DNA from: Streptomyces sp. TBY4
GTDB taxonomy: Bacteria > Actinomycetota > Actinomycetes > Streptomycetales > Streptomycetaceae
Reading direction: 5' to 3'
DNA: 64,000 bases
Assembly (NCBI RefSeq): GCF_024213195.1
Contig: NZ_JANAVF010000001.1
Location: forward strand, 496,001 to 560,000
Part shown: one piece after another, positions 19,346 through 27,737 of the stretch
Position numbering within the stretch: the first letter of the stretch is position 1
How the letters are laid out: every line of letters starts with the position of its first letter
Made by a program: the position numbers and the translations under genes
Notes under the pieces: generated by a model
Told to the model about the DNA's origin: nothing
Database searches by the model: none
What the model saw: the letters and a program-made list of their open reading frames with translations, nothing else

Positions 19346-20461
19346 TCAGCCCAGTCCGCTGTACGCGGCCATGACGATCTCCGTGCCGCGATCGTCCTCC
19401 TGCCCGTCCCGGTCGATCATCTGGTTCATGACGTAGGCCACCGTCATCCGCGCGTCGGGATCGCTCACGACCAGGGAGCCGCCCCAGCCGCCCCAGCCGA
19501 AGGCGTTGCCGAACTTCCCGAAGCCCGCCGTCCAGGACATCGGGGTCCCCAGAACGCGGTCGGGACCGCTGAACACCTCCTGCCACGCGGGCTCGCATCC
19601 CCGGGCGGACAGCAGTCGCACACCGCCGGCCGTTCCCCGGTTCGCCAGGACCGACTGGACCAGGGCGACGGAGCGGGCGTTGCCGAAGCCGTTCACCGCG
19701 GGGAGCAGCGCACGGCGCCAGGCCGGGGAGTTGACGTCCTTGACGCGGACGGTGACGTCTGCGCTCTCCCGCCGTGCGCCGTCCGGTCCGGGCGGAGCAC
19801 TGGCGGCGTACTCGTCGGTCATGGACGGCGGCGGGACGAGGGGGGCGACGCGGTGGTCGTCCCCCTCGGGGAGCCCGATGTGGAAGTCGGCGCCCAGCGG
19901 CCCGGCCACCTCCTCCGCGAAGAACTCGGCGATGCCCCGGCCGGTGACGCGGCGGACGATCTCGCCGACGAGGAACCCGAAGGTGAGCGCGTGATAGCCG
20001 GCGGCCGTTCCCGGTTCCCATGCGGGCGCCCGGGCGGCCAGCTCCGCCGTCACGCCCTCCCAGTCGTAGAGCTCCTCGACGGCGCGCGGCCCGGGCAGGT
20101 CCGGCAGCCCCGCCGTGTGCGAGAGCACGTGCCGGACCAGCACGCCCGCCTTGCCCGCCGCGGCGAACTCGGGCCAGTAGGCGGCGACCGGCGCGTCCAG
20201 ATCGAGCAGGCCCCGGTCGGCCAGGATCAGCGCGCACAGGGCCGTCATGTTCTTGGTCGTCGAGTTCACGCAGGCGAGGGTGGACCGCTCCCAGCGGACG
20301 GACCGCTCCGCGTCGGCGAACCCGCCCCAGAGGTCCACCACCGGCTCCCCGTCTACGCGGACGGCCACCGAGGCGCCCACGTCCTCCTTGTCGAGCAACC
20401 GCGCGAGCGCCTCGTGGACCGCGCCGAACCGCGGCTCGCAATATCCCTTAATGTCGTTCAT
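19346..20461 (-). CDS. Serine hydrolase, beta-lactamase/esterase family
   Basis: A 371-residue cytoplasmic serine hydrolase (class C beta-lactamase-like, often an esterase). The SxxK motif is CVNSTTKNMTAL near residue 70, HVLSHTAGLPDLPG follows, and the Tyr motif lies in GYHALTFGFLVGE. A family-typical GWGGWGGSLVVSDP stretch is near the C-terminus. There is no signal peptide. The start is ATG 20461; upstream in-frame codons lack a ribosome site. It is divergent from the AraC-type regulator. Confidence 0.88.
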   Translation of the reverse strand: MNDIKGYCEPRFGAVHEALARLLDKEDVGASVAVRVDGEPVVDLWGGFADAERSVRWERSTLACVNSTTKNMTALCALILADRGLLDLDAPVAAYWPEFAAAGKAGVLVRHVLSHTAGLPDLPGPRAVEELYDWEGVTAELAARAPAWEPGTAAGYHALTFGFLVGEIVRRVTGRGIAEFFAEEVAGPLGADFHIGLPEGDDHRVAPLVPPPSMTDEYAASAPPGPDGARRESADVTVRVKDVNSPAWRRALLPAVNGFGNARSVALVQSVLANRGTAGGVRLLSARGCEPAWQEVFSGPDRVLGTPMSWTAGFGKFGNAFGWGGWGGSLVVSDPDARMTVAYVMNQMIDRDGQEDDRGTEIVMAAYSGLG

Positions 20462-20574
20462 GGGCCCCAGCCTCGGGCCATCCCACGGCTTGGCGCCCGA
20501 CAGTTCCCGCACGGGATGTGTCGGGCGGACCGGTACAGAAGGCGGAACGACGGAACGGCGGAAGGGCTGACGGC

Positions 20575-21444
20575 GTGCTGGAGCGGCTGAACCAGGCGTT
20601 GGAGCACCTGGAGTCCTGCCTCGACCAGGAGATCGACATGGCCGAGGTGGCGCGGATCGCGGCGGTGTCGGAGTACCACTTCCGACGGCTGTTCTCCGCG
20701 CTCGCCGGGATGCCGCTCCCGGTCTACGTACGGCGCCGCCGCATGACGCTCGCCGGGGCCGATGTGCTGGCCGGGGAGCTGACCCTGCTCGATGTCGCGG
20801 TGCGGTACGGGTACGGCTCGGGCGAGGCGTTCGCCCGGGCGTTCCGGTCGGTGCACGGGGTCGGGCCCGGCGAGGCCCGGCGCACGGGCGCGGTGCTCAC
20901 GGCGCAGCCCCGTATGTCCTTCCGTGTCGTCGTCGAGGGAAGCACGGCCATGCGGTACCGGATCGTGGAGAAGGGGCCGTTCCGGTTCCTCGGCAGGAAG
21001 GCCCGGGTCCCGCTCGTGCACGAGGGGGCCAACGAGGCCGCCACGGCGCATGTGGAGAGCCTGGACGAGCCGACCGTCCTGCGGATGAAGGAGCTGGCCG
21101 GGCCGGAGCCGGAGGGGGTGCTGTCGGCGGTGGTGCACCTGACCGACAGCCGGGAGGAGGGCGCCGAAGTGGACTACTGGGTCGGCGTGGTGACCGGTCC
21201 CGGGACGCCCCCCGGCGCACTCGACGCCCTGGACGTCCCGGCCGGGACCTGGGCGGTCTTCGACAACCACGGGCCCTACCCGAGCGCCCTCCAGGAACTG
21301 TGGCGGGACGTGTTCACCCAGTGGTTCCCCTCGAACCCGTACACGAGCCGGCCCGGTCCGGAGCTGCTGCGGACCCGCCCGGTGGCGATCGGTGCGGAGA
21401 CCGGCTCCCAGCTGTGGATCCCGGTCGAGCGGGGCGGCGGCTGA
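20575..21444 (+). CDS. AraC-type regulator with GyrI-like effector domain
   Basis: A 289-residue protein: two AraC helix-turn-helices at the N-terminus (DMAEVARIAAVSEYHFRRLF and LLDVAVRYGYGSGEAFARAF, about residues 20-105) and a C-terminal GyrI/SOUL-type small-molecule binding domain (about 125-285, ending IWIPVE-like). Rob and SoxS-like multidrug sensors share this design. The GTG at 20575 is chosen because GGAAGG precedes it; GTG 20518 is possible. It is divergent from the serine hydrolase across 113 bp, a likely target. Confidence 0.88.
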   Translation: MLERLNQALEHLESCLDQEIDMAEVARIAAVSEYHFRRLFSALAGMPLPVYVRRRRMTLAGADVLAGELTLLDVAVRYGYGSGEAFARAFRSVHGVGPGEARRTGAVLTAQPRMSFRVVVEGSTAMRYRIVEKGPFRFLGRKARVPLVHEGANEAATAHVESLDEPTVLRMKELAGPEPEGVLSAVVHLTDSREEGAEVDYWVGVVTGPGTPPGALDALDVPAGTWAVFDNHGPYPSALQELWRDVFTQWFPSNPYTSRPGPELLRTRPVAIGAETGSQLWIPVERGGG

Positions 21445-21534
21445 CGGAGCCGGCGGGGCGGCGGCACGGGGAGGAAGGGGAGTTCGCCCCGGGCCGCCGC
21501 CTCACGCTCCTCGGAGGAGCGGCCGGCCGACACG

Positions 21535-21551
21535 GTCGGCCGATGTGGCCG
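21535..21551. terminator. Hairpin between the AraC-type gene and chitosanase gene
   Basis: GGCCGAC-ACG-GTCGGCC forms a perfect 7-bp stem between convergent genes. Nearby sequence has a tandem CGATCCGGTCAGC pair ending at the chitosanase stop. Confidence 0.55.
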
Positions 21552-21574
21552 GTCGATCCGGTCAGCCGATCCGG

Positions 21575-22420
21575 TCAGCCGATGTGGAACGGGTCCCCGT
21601 AGACCTTCCAGTCCAGGGGGGTGTTGAGGTTGAGGTTGCCCTTCTTGAGCCACACCCGCTGGGCCGTGTCGACGCGGCTGGTGTCGCTGTGCGCCTCCTC
21701 CTGCTTCATCGCCCAGACCCGGGCGTCGAGGAAGGCGTTCAGCCAGGTGGTCTCGTTGCCGCCCTGGGCCGGGGGCTTGGCCTTGGAGAGGGCGCGCTTG
21801 CGGATGTTGCGGAAGCTGGTGGAGTCGGTGCCGTCCCCGTGCATGACGATGGCGTCGTAGTAGATGAACTGGCCGAGCACGCCGACCCCGTCGGACTTGC
21901 CCTGCTGCACGGACGGGTTGAAGTAGACCCGGTCGCGCTCGTGGTCCTGGGCCTTCTTGAAGGCCGAGTCGGAGGCCGCCTTCACCCAGTCCTTGGTGAA
22001 GTTGGGGTCGAGGCCGGCGTGCGAGTCGCTGCCGTCGACCTTCCGCAGGGCGGGGAGGTACTTGGCCAGGACGTTGCCCGGCTTGATCTGCGTGTAGTAC
22101 TCGACGAGTTCGAGCATGTCGTGGGTGCCGGAACAGAAGCCGATGATGCCGGCCGTGTAGCCGCGGCCGTCGTCTATGTCCTCGATGTACTTGTACTGCG
22201 CCTTCCAGTTCAGCGAGGAGTTCTCGGCGCTGGAGACGATCTGCATCGCGATCTCCTTCTTCGCCGGGTCGTCGAGTCCGACGGCGGCGGCCGGCACCTG
22301 CGCGGCGGCCGGTGCCGCGGTGGGGGCGGTGGCGGTCGCGTGGGCGGTGACGGGCATGGCGAGAAGGCTGGCGCCGAGCAGCGTACTGACGGCCAGTCGC
22401 TTGCGGTGGGGGGTGAACAC
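21575..22420 (-). CDS. csn: Secreted GH46 chitosanase
   Basis: A 281-residue secreted endo-chitosanase that hydrolyses beta-1,4 glucosamine polymers outside the cell. A signal peptide (about residues 1-29) with basic start and AHA-type cleavage precedes the mature GH46 domain. The catalytic Glu lies in SSAENSSLNWKAQY and the catalytic Asp in IEDIDDGRGYTAG, as in Streptomyces N174 chitosanase. GTG start at 22420, GGAGG 4 nt upstream. A CsnR-type palindrome lies 38 bp upstream. Confidence 0.95.
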   Translation of the reverse strand: MFTPHRKRLAVSTLLGASLLAMPVTAHATATAPTAAPAAAQVPAAAVGLDDPAKKEIAMQIVSSAENSSLNWKAQYKYIEDIDDGRGYTAGIIGFCSGTHDMLELVEYYTQIKPGNVLAKYLPALRKVDGSDSHAGLDPNFTKDWVKAASDSAFKKAQDHERDRVYFNPSVQQGKSDGVGVLGQFIYYDAIVMHGDGTDSTSFRNIRKRALSKAKPPAQGGNETTWLNAFLDARVWAMKQEEAHSDTSRVDTAQRVWLKKGNLNLNTPLDWKVYGDPFHIG

Positions 22421-22457
22421 GGTGCCTCCATGAGGGAGTTGATGCTCGGGCGACTTC

Positions 22458-22476
22458 GTTAGGAAACTTTACTACC
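22458..22476 (-). promoter_or_regulatory. CsnR-type operator upstream of chitosanase
   Basis: GTTAGGAAACTTTACTACC is an imperfect 19-bp palindrome resembling the published operator of Streptomyces chitosanase genes bound by the ROK-family repressor CsnR, which releases on chitosan oligomers. It lies where the promoter should be. No csnR gene is in the window. Confidence 0.75.
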
Positions 22477-22696
22477 AGAAGTCTCGCCACCTCAAGCCCC
22501 CCGCACGGCCCGCTCCGGCCGAACCGATTCGACAGATCCACCCCTGGCATATGAGAGGCTGCTCGGGGCATGCTTACGCAGATGCGGCTGATTTCGGCCA
22601 CTGGAATCTCATCTGCACGATCAAGAACGAACGCGGGACGCGGCACTGCGCGCGGGACGCGGGAACACGCGCGGAACGCGGGAAAGGGAGGGGCCG

Positions 22697-23683
22697 ATGG
22701 CCGTCCTCGTCATCGGAGACGCACCGATCGCCGCCATCCGGGAAGCCGGGCTGCGGATCCACCCGTGCCGGCCCGGCGCCGACCCGCTGCCGGCCGGCCT
22801 CACGGGGATCGACGCGCTGATCCTCTCCCCCGGCGCCACGCCCGCCGCCGCCCTCCCCCTCCTCGGACCGGCGCTGGCCGCCGAAGTGCCCGTCCTCGCC
22901 CTGGGCGAGGGCGCCCGGCTGCTCACGGAGGCGGCGGGCACCGGCGGCACCGGAGGCGGCGCCACCGACCCGCTGCTCGGCAGCGGCCGCGCGCCGCACG
23001 GGTTCCGGGTGGGCGCCAGCGCCTGGGGGCTGCCCGTCCCCGGCGAGGCCGACCGCGCGCTGCTGCGCCGCTTCGCCGAGCTGGTCGCCGGGCGGGCCGA
23101 AACCACCGCCACCCGGGCCTTCTTCACGCCCCGGGCCGCCGCCTGGGAGGAGCGGTTCGCCTACCAGACCCCGGCGTACGAAGCTGCGGTCGCGCGGATG
23201 CGGCTGCGCCCCGGGCAGTGCGCGCTCGACCTGGGCTGCGGCAGCGGCCGGGCCCTGCCCGCACTGCGCGGCCTGGTCGGAGCCGCCGGCACGGTGATCG
23301 GCGTCGACGTCACGCACGCCATGCTCGCGGCGGCGGCCCGTGCGGGCCACGGCGGCCCCGCGCGGCTGCTGCTGGCCGACTGCGGGCGGCTCCCGCTGCC
23401 GGCCGGCGCCGTCCACGGCATCTTCGCCGCCGGGCTCCTGGACCACCTGCCGCATCCGGACGCGGCCCTGCGCGAGTGGGCCCGCGTCACCGCCCCCGGC
23501 GGCGAACTGCTGCTCTTCCACCCCTCCGGCCGGGCGGAGCGCGCGGCTCGCCACGGGCGGGCCGTCAGCCCCGACGACCCCCTGGCCGAACCGAACCTCC
23601 GCCCTGCCCTCGAAGCGGCGGGCTGGCACGTGGCCACGTACGAGGACGCCCCCGCCCACTTCCTGACCCGCGCCACCCGCTGA
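22697..23683 (+). CDS. SAM-dependent methyltransferase with N-terminal amidotransferase-like domain
   Basis: A 328-residue protein. Residues 1-85 resemble a class I glutamine amidotransferase/flavodoxin-like half (MAVLVIGDAP, IDALILSPGA, VPVLALGEGARLL) but have Gly where a catalytic Cys would be. From about residue 140 a class I methyltransferase follows, with CALDLGCGSGRALPAL as the SAM-binding loop, VIGVDVTHAML, and LLDHLPHPDAALREWARV. The ATG at 22697 has GGGAGGGG upstream. The substrate is unknown. Intergenic sequence before it is rich in GCGGGACGCGG-type repeats. Confidence 0.78.
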   Translation: MAVLVIGDAPIAAIREAGLRIHPCRPGADPLPAGLTGIDALILSPGATPAAALPLLGPALAAEVPVLALGEGARLLTEAAGTGGTGGGATDPLLGSGRAPHGFRVGASAWGLPVPGEADRALLRRFAELVAGRAETTATRAFFTPRAAAWEERFAYQTPAYEAAVARMRLRPGQCALDLGCGSGRALPALRGLVGAAGTVIGVDVTHAMLAAAARAGHGGPARLLLADCGRLPLPAGAVHGIFAAGLLDHLPHPDAALREWARVTAPGGELLLFHPSGRAERAARHGRAVSPDDPLAEPNLRPALEAAGWHVATYEDAPAHFLTRATR

Positions 23684-23699
23684 CCCCGCCGAAGCGGGG
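23684..23699. terminator. Tetraloop hairpin between convergent genes
   Basis: CCCCGC-CGAA-GCGGGG lies immediately after the methyltransferase stop. The minus strand reads as the stable TTCG tetraloop, so it probably stops transcription from both sides. Confidence 0.65.
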
Positions 23700-23705
23700 C
23701 TCCGC

Positions 23706-24335
23706 TCAGCCTTCGGAGCGATCGGCGGCGCGGGCTTCCAGGCGGGCCCGCAGGCCCTGCTTCACGTCCGGCCACTCCGGGCGCGTGATGCTGTACACCG
23801 CCGTATCGCGGATCCAGCCGTCGCGCATGATCATGTGGTGGCGCAGCACGCCCTCGTACTGCGCGCCGATCCGGGTGATCGCCGCCCGCGACTTCGCGTT
23901 CCGCACGTCCGTGAGGAGCTCGACGCGGTTCATCCCCATCGCTTCGAAGGCGTGCGTCAGCATCAGCAGTTTCGCCTCGGCGTTCGCACCGCTCCGCTGC
24001 CAGGACGCGGCGAGGAAGGTCCAGCCGATCTCCAGGCGCCGGTTCACGGTGTTGATGACCATCAGCCGGGTGGACCCGATGACCCGCCCCGTCGCCGCGT
24101 CCACCGTCGCGTACGGGATCTGCGTGCCCGCCGCCCGCGCCGCGACCGCGTCCTCGATGAAGCCGCGGACATCGTCCGGATGCGGGACGATCGTCACCGC
24201 GAGCTCCCACAGGCTGCCGTCGCGGACCGCCTCGCACAGGCCGTCGTGGTGGCGGAGATCCAGGGGCTCCAGCCGTACCCGCTCCCCGGCCAGCTCCTCC
24301 GTCGCCACCGCGCCGCCCACCGCCGTCTGCTGCAT
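23706..24335 (-). CDS. GNAT family N-acetyltransferase (RimJ/RimL-like)
   Basis: A 209-residue GNAT enzyme. It begins LAGERVRLEPLDLRHHDGL, has the core IGSTRLMVINTVNRRLEIGWTF strand region, the acetyl-CoA region FLAASWQRSGANAEAK, and NRVELLTDVRNAKSRAAITRIGA typical of the RimJ/RimL branch. It probably acetylates a protein or small molecule; the target is unknown. ATG 24335 with GGGAAGG upstream. Confidence 0.9.
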   Translation of the reverse strand: MQQTAVGGAVATEELAGERVRLEPLDLRHHDGLCEAVRDGSLWELAVTIVPHPDDVRGFIEDAVAARAAGTQIPYATVDAATGRVIGSTRLMVINTVNRRLEIGWTFLAASWQRSGANAEAKLLMLTHAFEAMGMNRVELLTDVRNAKSRAAITRIGAQYEGVLRHHMIMRDGWIRDTAVYSITRPEWPDVKQGLRARLEARAADRSEG

Positions 24336-24437
24336 GCCCGACCTTCCCGTTCCTCGTGGTTGCGCGCCCGCACGAGACTTTACCGGGCGTAACGGGTCAC
24401 CCCCACAGGGGTTTTGGGTCGACGCGGGCGAACGCCG

Positions 24438-25532
24438 TCAGAGCCAGCCGTTGCGCCGGAAGCCCCGGTGGATGACGACGCAGGCGACGGCCATCACGCC
24501 GAGCACGAAGGGGTACCCGTAGGTCCACTTCAGTTCGGGCATGTGCTCGAAGTTCATGCCGTAGACCCCGCAGACCATCGTCGGGACGGCGATGATGGCC
24601 GCCCACGCGGTGATCTTGCGCATGTCCTCGTTCTGGGCGACGGTCACCTGCGCGAGATGGGCCTGCAGTATCGAGTCGAGGAGGGCGTCGTAGGCGCTGA
24701 TCTGGTCGGTCGCGCGGGTCAGGTGGTCGGCGACGTCCCGGAAGTAGGTGCGCATCTCCGGCGGGATGACCGGCACCGGCAGGGTGCTCAGCTGCTGGAG
24801 CGGGCGGGCCAGCGGGGCCACCGCCCGGCGCAGTTCCAGCAGTTCGCGCTTGAGCTGGTAGATCCGGCCGGCGTCCCCGCGGCCGCCGTGCTCGCTGAAG
24901 ACCATGGTCTCGACGGCGTCTATGTCGTTCTGCACGGCGTCCGTGACGGCCACGTACTCGTCGACCACGTGGTCGGCCAGCGCGTGCAGGACGGCGACCG
25001 GCCCCTTCGCCAGCTGCTCGGGGAGCGCCTCCAGCTCCTCGCGGACCGGCCCGAGGGTGCCCCGGCCGCCGTGCCGGACGGTGATGACGAAGTCGCTGCC
25101 GGCGAAGGCCATGAGCTCGCCGGTCTCCACCACCTCGCTGGTCGCGGTCAGCTCCTCGTGCTCCACGTAGCGCACCGTCTTGAACACGGCGAAGAGCGTC
25201 TCGTCGTAGCGCTCGATCTTGGGCCGCTGGTGGGCCTGGACCGCGTCCCCGACGGCGAGCGGGTGCAGGCCGAGCAGCTCGGCGAGCCCGGCGAACTCCT
25301 CCTGCGAGGGTTCGTGCAGGCCGATCCAGACGAAGCCCTCGCCCGTCTTGCGGACCCGGCGCAGCGCCTCGCCCACGTCGGCGTGGCCGTGACCGTCCTG
25401 GCGCACGCCGTCGCGGTACACGATGCAGTTGACGACGGCGCTGCCGAGCGGGGAGCGGGCCGGGTGACTGAGGTCGACGGCGCGCCGATAGCTACGGCGC
25501 ACGGCCCGGCGCAGGTTGCTGAACATGGACAA
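24438..25532 (-). CDS. corA: Magnesium/cobalt transporter CorA family
   Basis: A 364-residue protein with a large cytoplasmic N-domain and two C-terminal membrane segments. The selectivity motif is present as VYGMNF (the GMN signature) between ITAWAAIIAVPTMVCG and YPFVLGVMAVACVVI. It is expected to be a pentameric Mg2+/Co2+ channel. A TTG start at 25532 gives the usual MSMF N-terminus and good spacing to GGGGAG; ATG 25526 is two codons further in. Confidence 0.93.
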   Translation of the reverse strand: MSMFSNLRRAVRRSYRRAVDLSHPARSPLGSAVVNCIVYRDGVRQDGHGHADVGEALRRVRKTGEGFVWIGLHEPSQEEFAGLAELLGLHPLAVGDAVQAHQRPKIERYDETLFAVFKTVRYVEHEELTATSEVVETGELMAFAGSDFVITVRHGGRGTLGPVREELEALPEQLAKGPVAVLHALADHVVDEYVAVTDAVQNDIDAVETMVFSEHGGRGDAGRIYQLKRELLELRRAVAPLARPLQQLSTLPVPVIPPEMRTYFRDVADHLTRATDQISAYDALLDSILQAHLAQVTVAQNEDMRKITAWAAIIAVPTMVCGVYGMNFEHMPELKWTYGYPFVLGVMAVACVVIHRGFRRNGWL

Positions 25533-25619
25533 CGGACGTACTCCCCTTCGGCGGATCACGGGCCAGTGTGCCACCGGCCCGCACCCCACATGAGCACCCC
25601 GCCCCCGGACCGAGCCACG

Positions 25620-26205
25620 GACCAACCGCAGACCGACCGCCGGCCCCGCCCTCAGGCCCGGCCTGCGGCCCGACCTCGGACCCCGGCCTCGGGTCTGCCC
25701 TCGGGCCCGGCTTCGGGCCCGCACTCGGGTCTGCCCTCAGGCCCGGCGTCAGGCCCACACTCAGGTCTGCCCTCAGGCCCGGATTCAGACCCGCACGGGG
25801 CCCTGGATTCGGGCCCAGCCTCAGACCAGCCCTTGGACCCCGGACTCGGGCCCGGCGTCAGGCCCGGACTCGGGTCGCCCCTCAGGCCCGGACACAGGCC
25901 GACCCTCGGCCCCGCCCTCGGACACGGCCTCAGGCCCGGACTCAGACCCAGCCTCAGACCGACCCTCGGGCCCCGCCTTCGGACGCGGCCTCAGGCCCGG
26001 ACTCGGGCCCAGCCTCAGACCCGGACTCAGACCAGCCCTCGGACCCCGGAATCGGGCCCGAACTCGGCCCCGGACTCGGGCCCGGAATCGGGTCTGCCCT
26101 CGGACCCCGGACTCGGGCCCGGCGTCAGGCCCGGACTCGGGTCGCCCCTCAGGCCCGGACGCAGGCCGATCCTCGGCCCCGCCCTCGGACGCGGCCTCAG
26201 GCCCG
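25620..26205. repeat. Degenerate GGGCCC-rich repeat tract between corA and the TOBE gene
   Basis: About 590 bp built from variants of the ~12-bp unit CTCGGGCCCGGA / CTCAGGCCCGGA. Higher-order copies exist: a segment of about 100 bp starting near 25842 recurs near 26109 with only a few mismatches, and a ~36-bp unit repeats near 25690-25785. The stretch is open in several frames on both strands because of composition, with no ribosome site, so it is judged non-coding. It overlaps the last few codons of the TOBE gene. Confidence 0.8.
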
Positions 26206-26589
26206 GTCGATGAAGACGCTCGTCGACTTCACCCGCGCCGTCGCCCTCGCGCCCACCTCGATGCCGAGTTCCTCCACGGCCTCCCGGGTCAGCAGCGACA
26301 CGACGCGGTGCGGTCCGGCCTGGATCTCCACCTGCGCGTCGACCGTGCCCAGCTTCACGCCCGTCACGATGCCGGCGAAGGAGTTCCGCGCCGAGGTGTA
26401 CGGGGCCCCCTCGCCGTCGCCGCCCTCCTGCGCGACCTCCACGCAGAACGCGGCGAGGTCCGGCCCGTCGACCATCCGCCGGGTACCGTCCCGATGCGTC
26501 GGGAACCTCTCGGCGTCGGCCCACCGCCGGGCCGTGTCTACGCTGACGCCGAGCAGCCGCGCCGCCTGGCCGATCGTGTACGACTCCAT
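26197..26589 (-). CDS. HTH plus TOBE (Mop-like) molybdate-type binding protein
   Basis: A 130-residue protein: an excisionase/MerR-like helix-turn-helix (IGQAARLLGVSVDTARRWAD, residues 5-25) followed by a TOBE/Mop domain (ARNSFAGIVTGVKLGTVDAQVEI to VGARATARVKSTSVFI). Proteins of this design are usually found beside molybdate ABC transporters and bind molybdate or tungstate while regulating them; here no mod genes are nearby. Its final codons run into the repeat tract, so the C-terminus may have been shaped by repeat growth. Confidence 0.87.
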   Translation of the reverse strand: MESYTIGQAARLLGVSVDTARRWADAERFPTHRDGTRRMVDGPDLAAFCVEVAQEGGDGEGAPYTSARNSFAGIVTGVKLGTVDAQVEIQAGPHRVVSLLTREAVEELGIEVGARATARVKSTSVFIDRA

Positions 26590-26770
26590 GCCCGCAGCCT
26601 AAGCCCTCCCCCGGCCCGTCCCCGCAGGCCAAGGCCCCGGACCCCGCCCTGCGCAAGATCCCCGCACACCCTCCCCGCCCCCTCCGCAGAACCCCGGCGG
26701 CCCCCTTTTTTGCCCCCGCCGCAGCCCGGCACCCCTGACGCCCCCCGCCAGAGGGAAACCCCCCGCCCCC

Positions 26771-27667
26771 CTACTCCAGCGCCCCCGCCGCCGCCCGCGC
26801 CACCGCCTCCGCGACCATCGACAGCGCGGGCGAATCCAGCTTCCACTGCTGCCAGTACAGCGGAATCTCCAGGCTCCGCCCGGGTGCGATCACCACCAGC
26901 TCTCCCGCCGCCACCAACGGGTCCGCCTGCACCATCGGCAGCATCGCCCAGCCCAGCCCGGCGGCAGCCGCATCGCAGAACCCCTCCGACGTCGGCACGT
27001 AGTGGCGCACCGCCGAGGCCCGGGCCGCCGCGTCCCCGGTCACCACCCGGACGAACTCGTCCTGGAGCAGGTCCAGCCGGTCGAACACGACGACCGGCGC
27101 CTCCCGCAGGTCCCGCGCCACCGGCCCCCGCAGATGCCGCGCCGCGAACGCCGGGCTCGCCACCGGCAGGTACCGCACGAGCCCCAGCCTGCGCACCGTG
27201 CACCCCGCCACGGGCACCGGCTGCGAGGTGACCGCCGCCATCACGCGCCCGTCCCGCAGCAGTTCGGTCGCGTGGGCCTCGTCCTCCCGGTGCAGTTCGA
27301 AGCAGACCGGCGGGTCCTGCGGCACCCCCGTCAGCGCGGGCAGGAACCACGTGGCCAGCGAGTCCGCGTTGACCGCGATCGGCAACCGCACCGGGCCCAG
27401 GCCCTCGGCCATGCCGAGCTCGGCCCGCGCGTCGCGCTCCAGCCGGACGAGCTGCCTCGCGAACCGCACGAGGACCTCCCCCGACTCGGTCGCCCGCACG
27501 GGCTTGGTCCGCATCAGCAGCACCCGCCCGGTCCGCTGCTCCAGCGCCTTGACTCGCTGACTGACGGCCGACGGGGTCACGTGGAGGGCGGCGGCGGCCG
27601 CGTCGAAGGTGCCCTCGTCGATCACCGCGAGCAGGGTCCGTACCTGGTCCACAGGCAGCTCATCCAT
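26771..27667 (-). CDS. lysG: LysR-family regulator, LysG/ArgP type
   Basis: A 298-residue LysR-type regulator. The N-terminal HTH is visible as EGTFDAAAAALHVTPSAVSQ followed by RVKALEQRTGRVLLMRTKPV, and the rest is a periplasmic-binding-like effector domain. The length and sequence match LysG/ArgP, which senses lysine or arginine and activates the exporter gene next door. It is divergent from lysE with an inverted repeat between them. Confidence 0.93.
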   Translation of the reverse strand: MDELPVDQVRTLLAVIDEGTFDAAAAALHVTPSAVSQRVKALEQRTGRVLLMRTKPVRATESGEVLVRFARQLVRLERDARAELGMAEGLGPVRLPIAVNADSLATWFLPALTGVPQDPPVCFELHREDEAHATELLRDGRVMAAVTSQPVPVAGCTVRRLGLVRYLPVASPAFAARHLRGPVARDLREAPVVVFDRLDLLQDEFVRVVTGDAAARASAVRHYVPTSEGFCDAAAAGLGWAMLPMVQADPLVAAGELVVIAPGRSLEIPLYWQQWKLDSPALSMVAEAVARAAAGALE

Positions 27668-27672
27668 CACAG

Positions 27673-27702
27673 CAGCTAATGGTAGGTAAGAATCTTTAGC
27701 TG
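27673..27702. promoter_or_regulatory. Inverted repeat between lysG and lysE, likely LysG operator
   Basis: CAGCTAA and TTAGCTG form a perfect 7-bp inverted repeat separated by 16 bp, the only AT-rich stretch in the 70-bp divergent region. LysR-type regulators bind dyads in this position. Confidence 0.65.
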
Positions 27703-27737
27703 TACTCCTCGCCGCGCCGCTGCCTACGGTCGAAGAC

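Noticed and set aside
25620..26205. CRISPR array
   Set aside because: The repeats are degenerate and contiguous, without unique spacers or cas genes.
25568..26602. A plus-strand open frame through the GGGCCC-rich tract
   Set aside because: The repeat leaves several frames open on both strands with Pro/Gly/Arg-rich low-complexity products, lacks a ribosome site and runs antisense into the TOBE gene.
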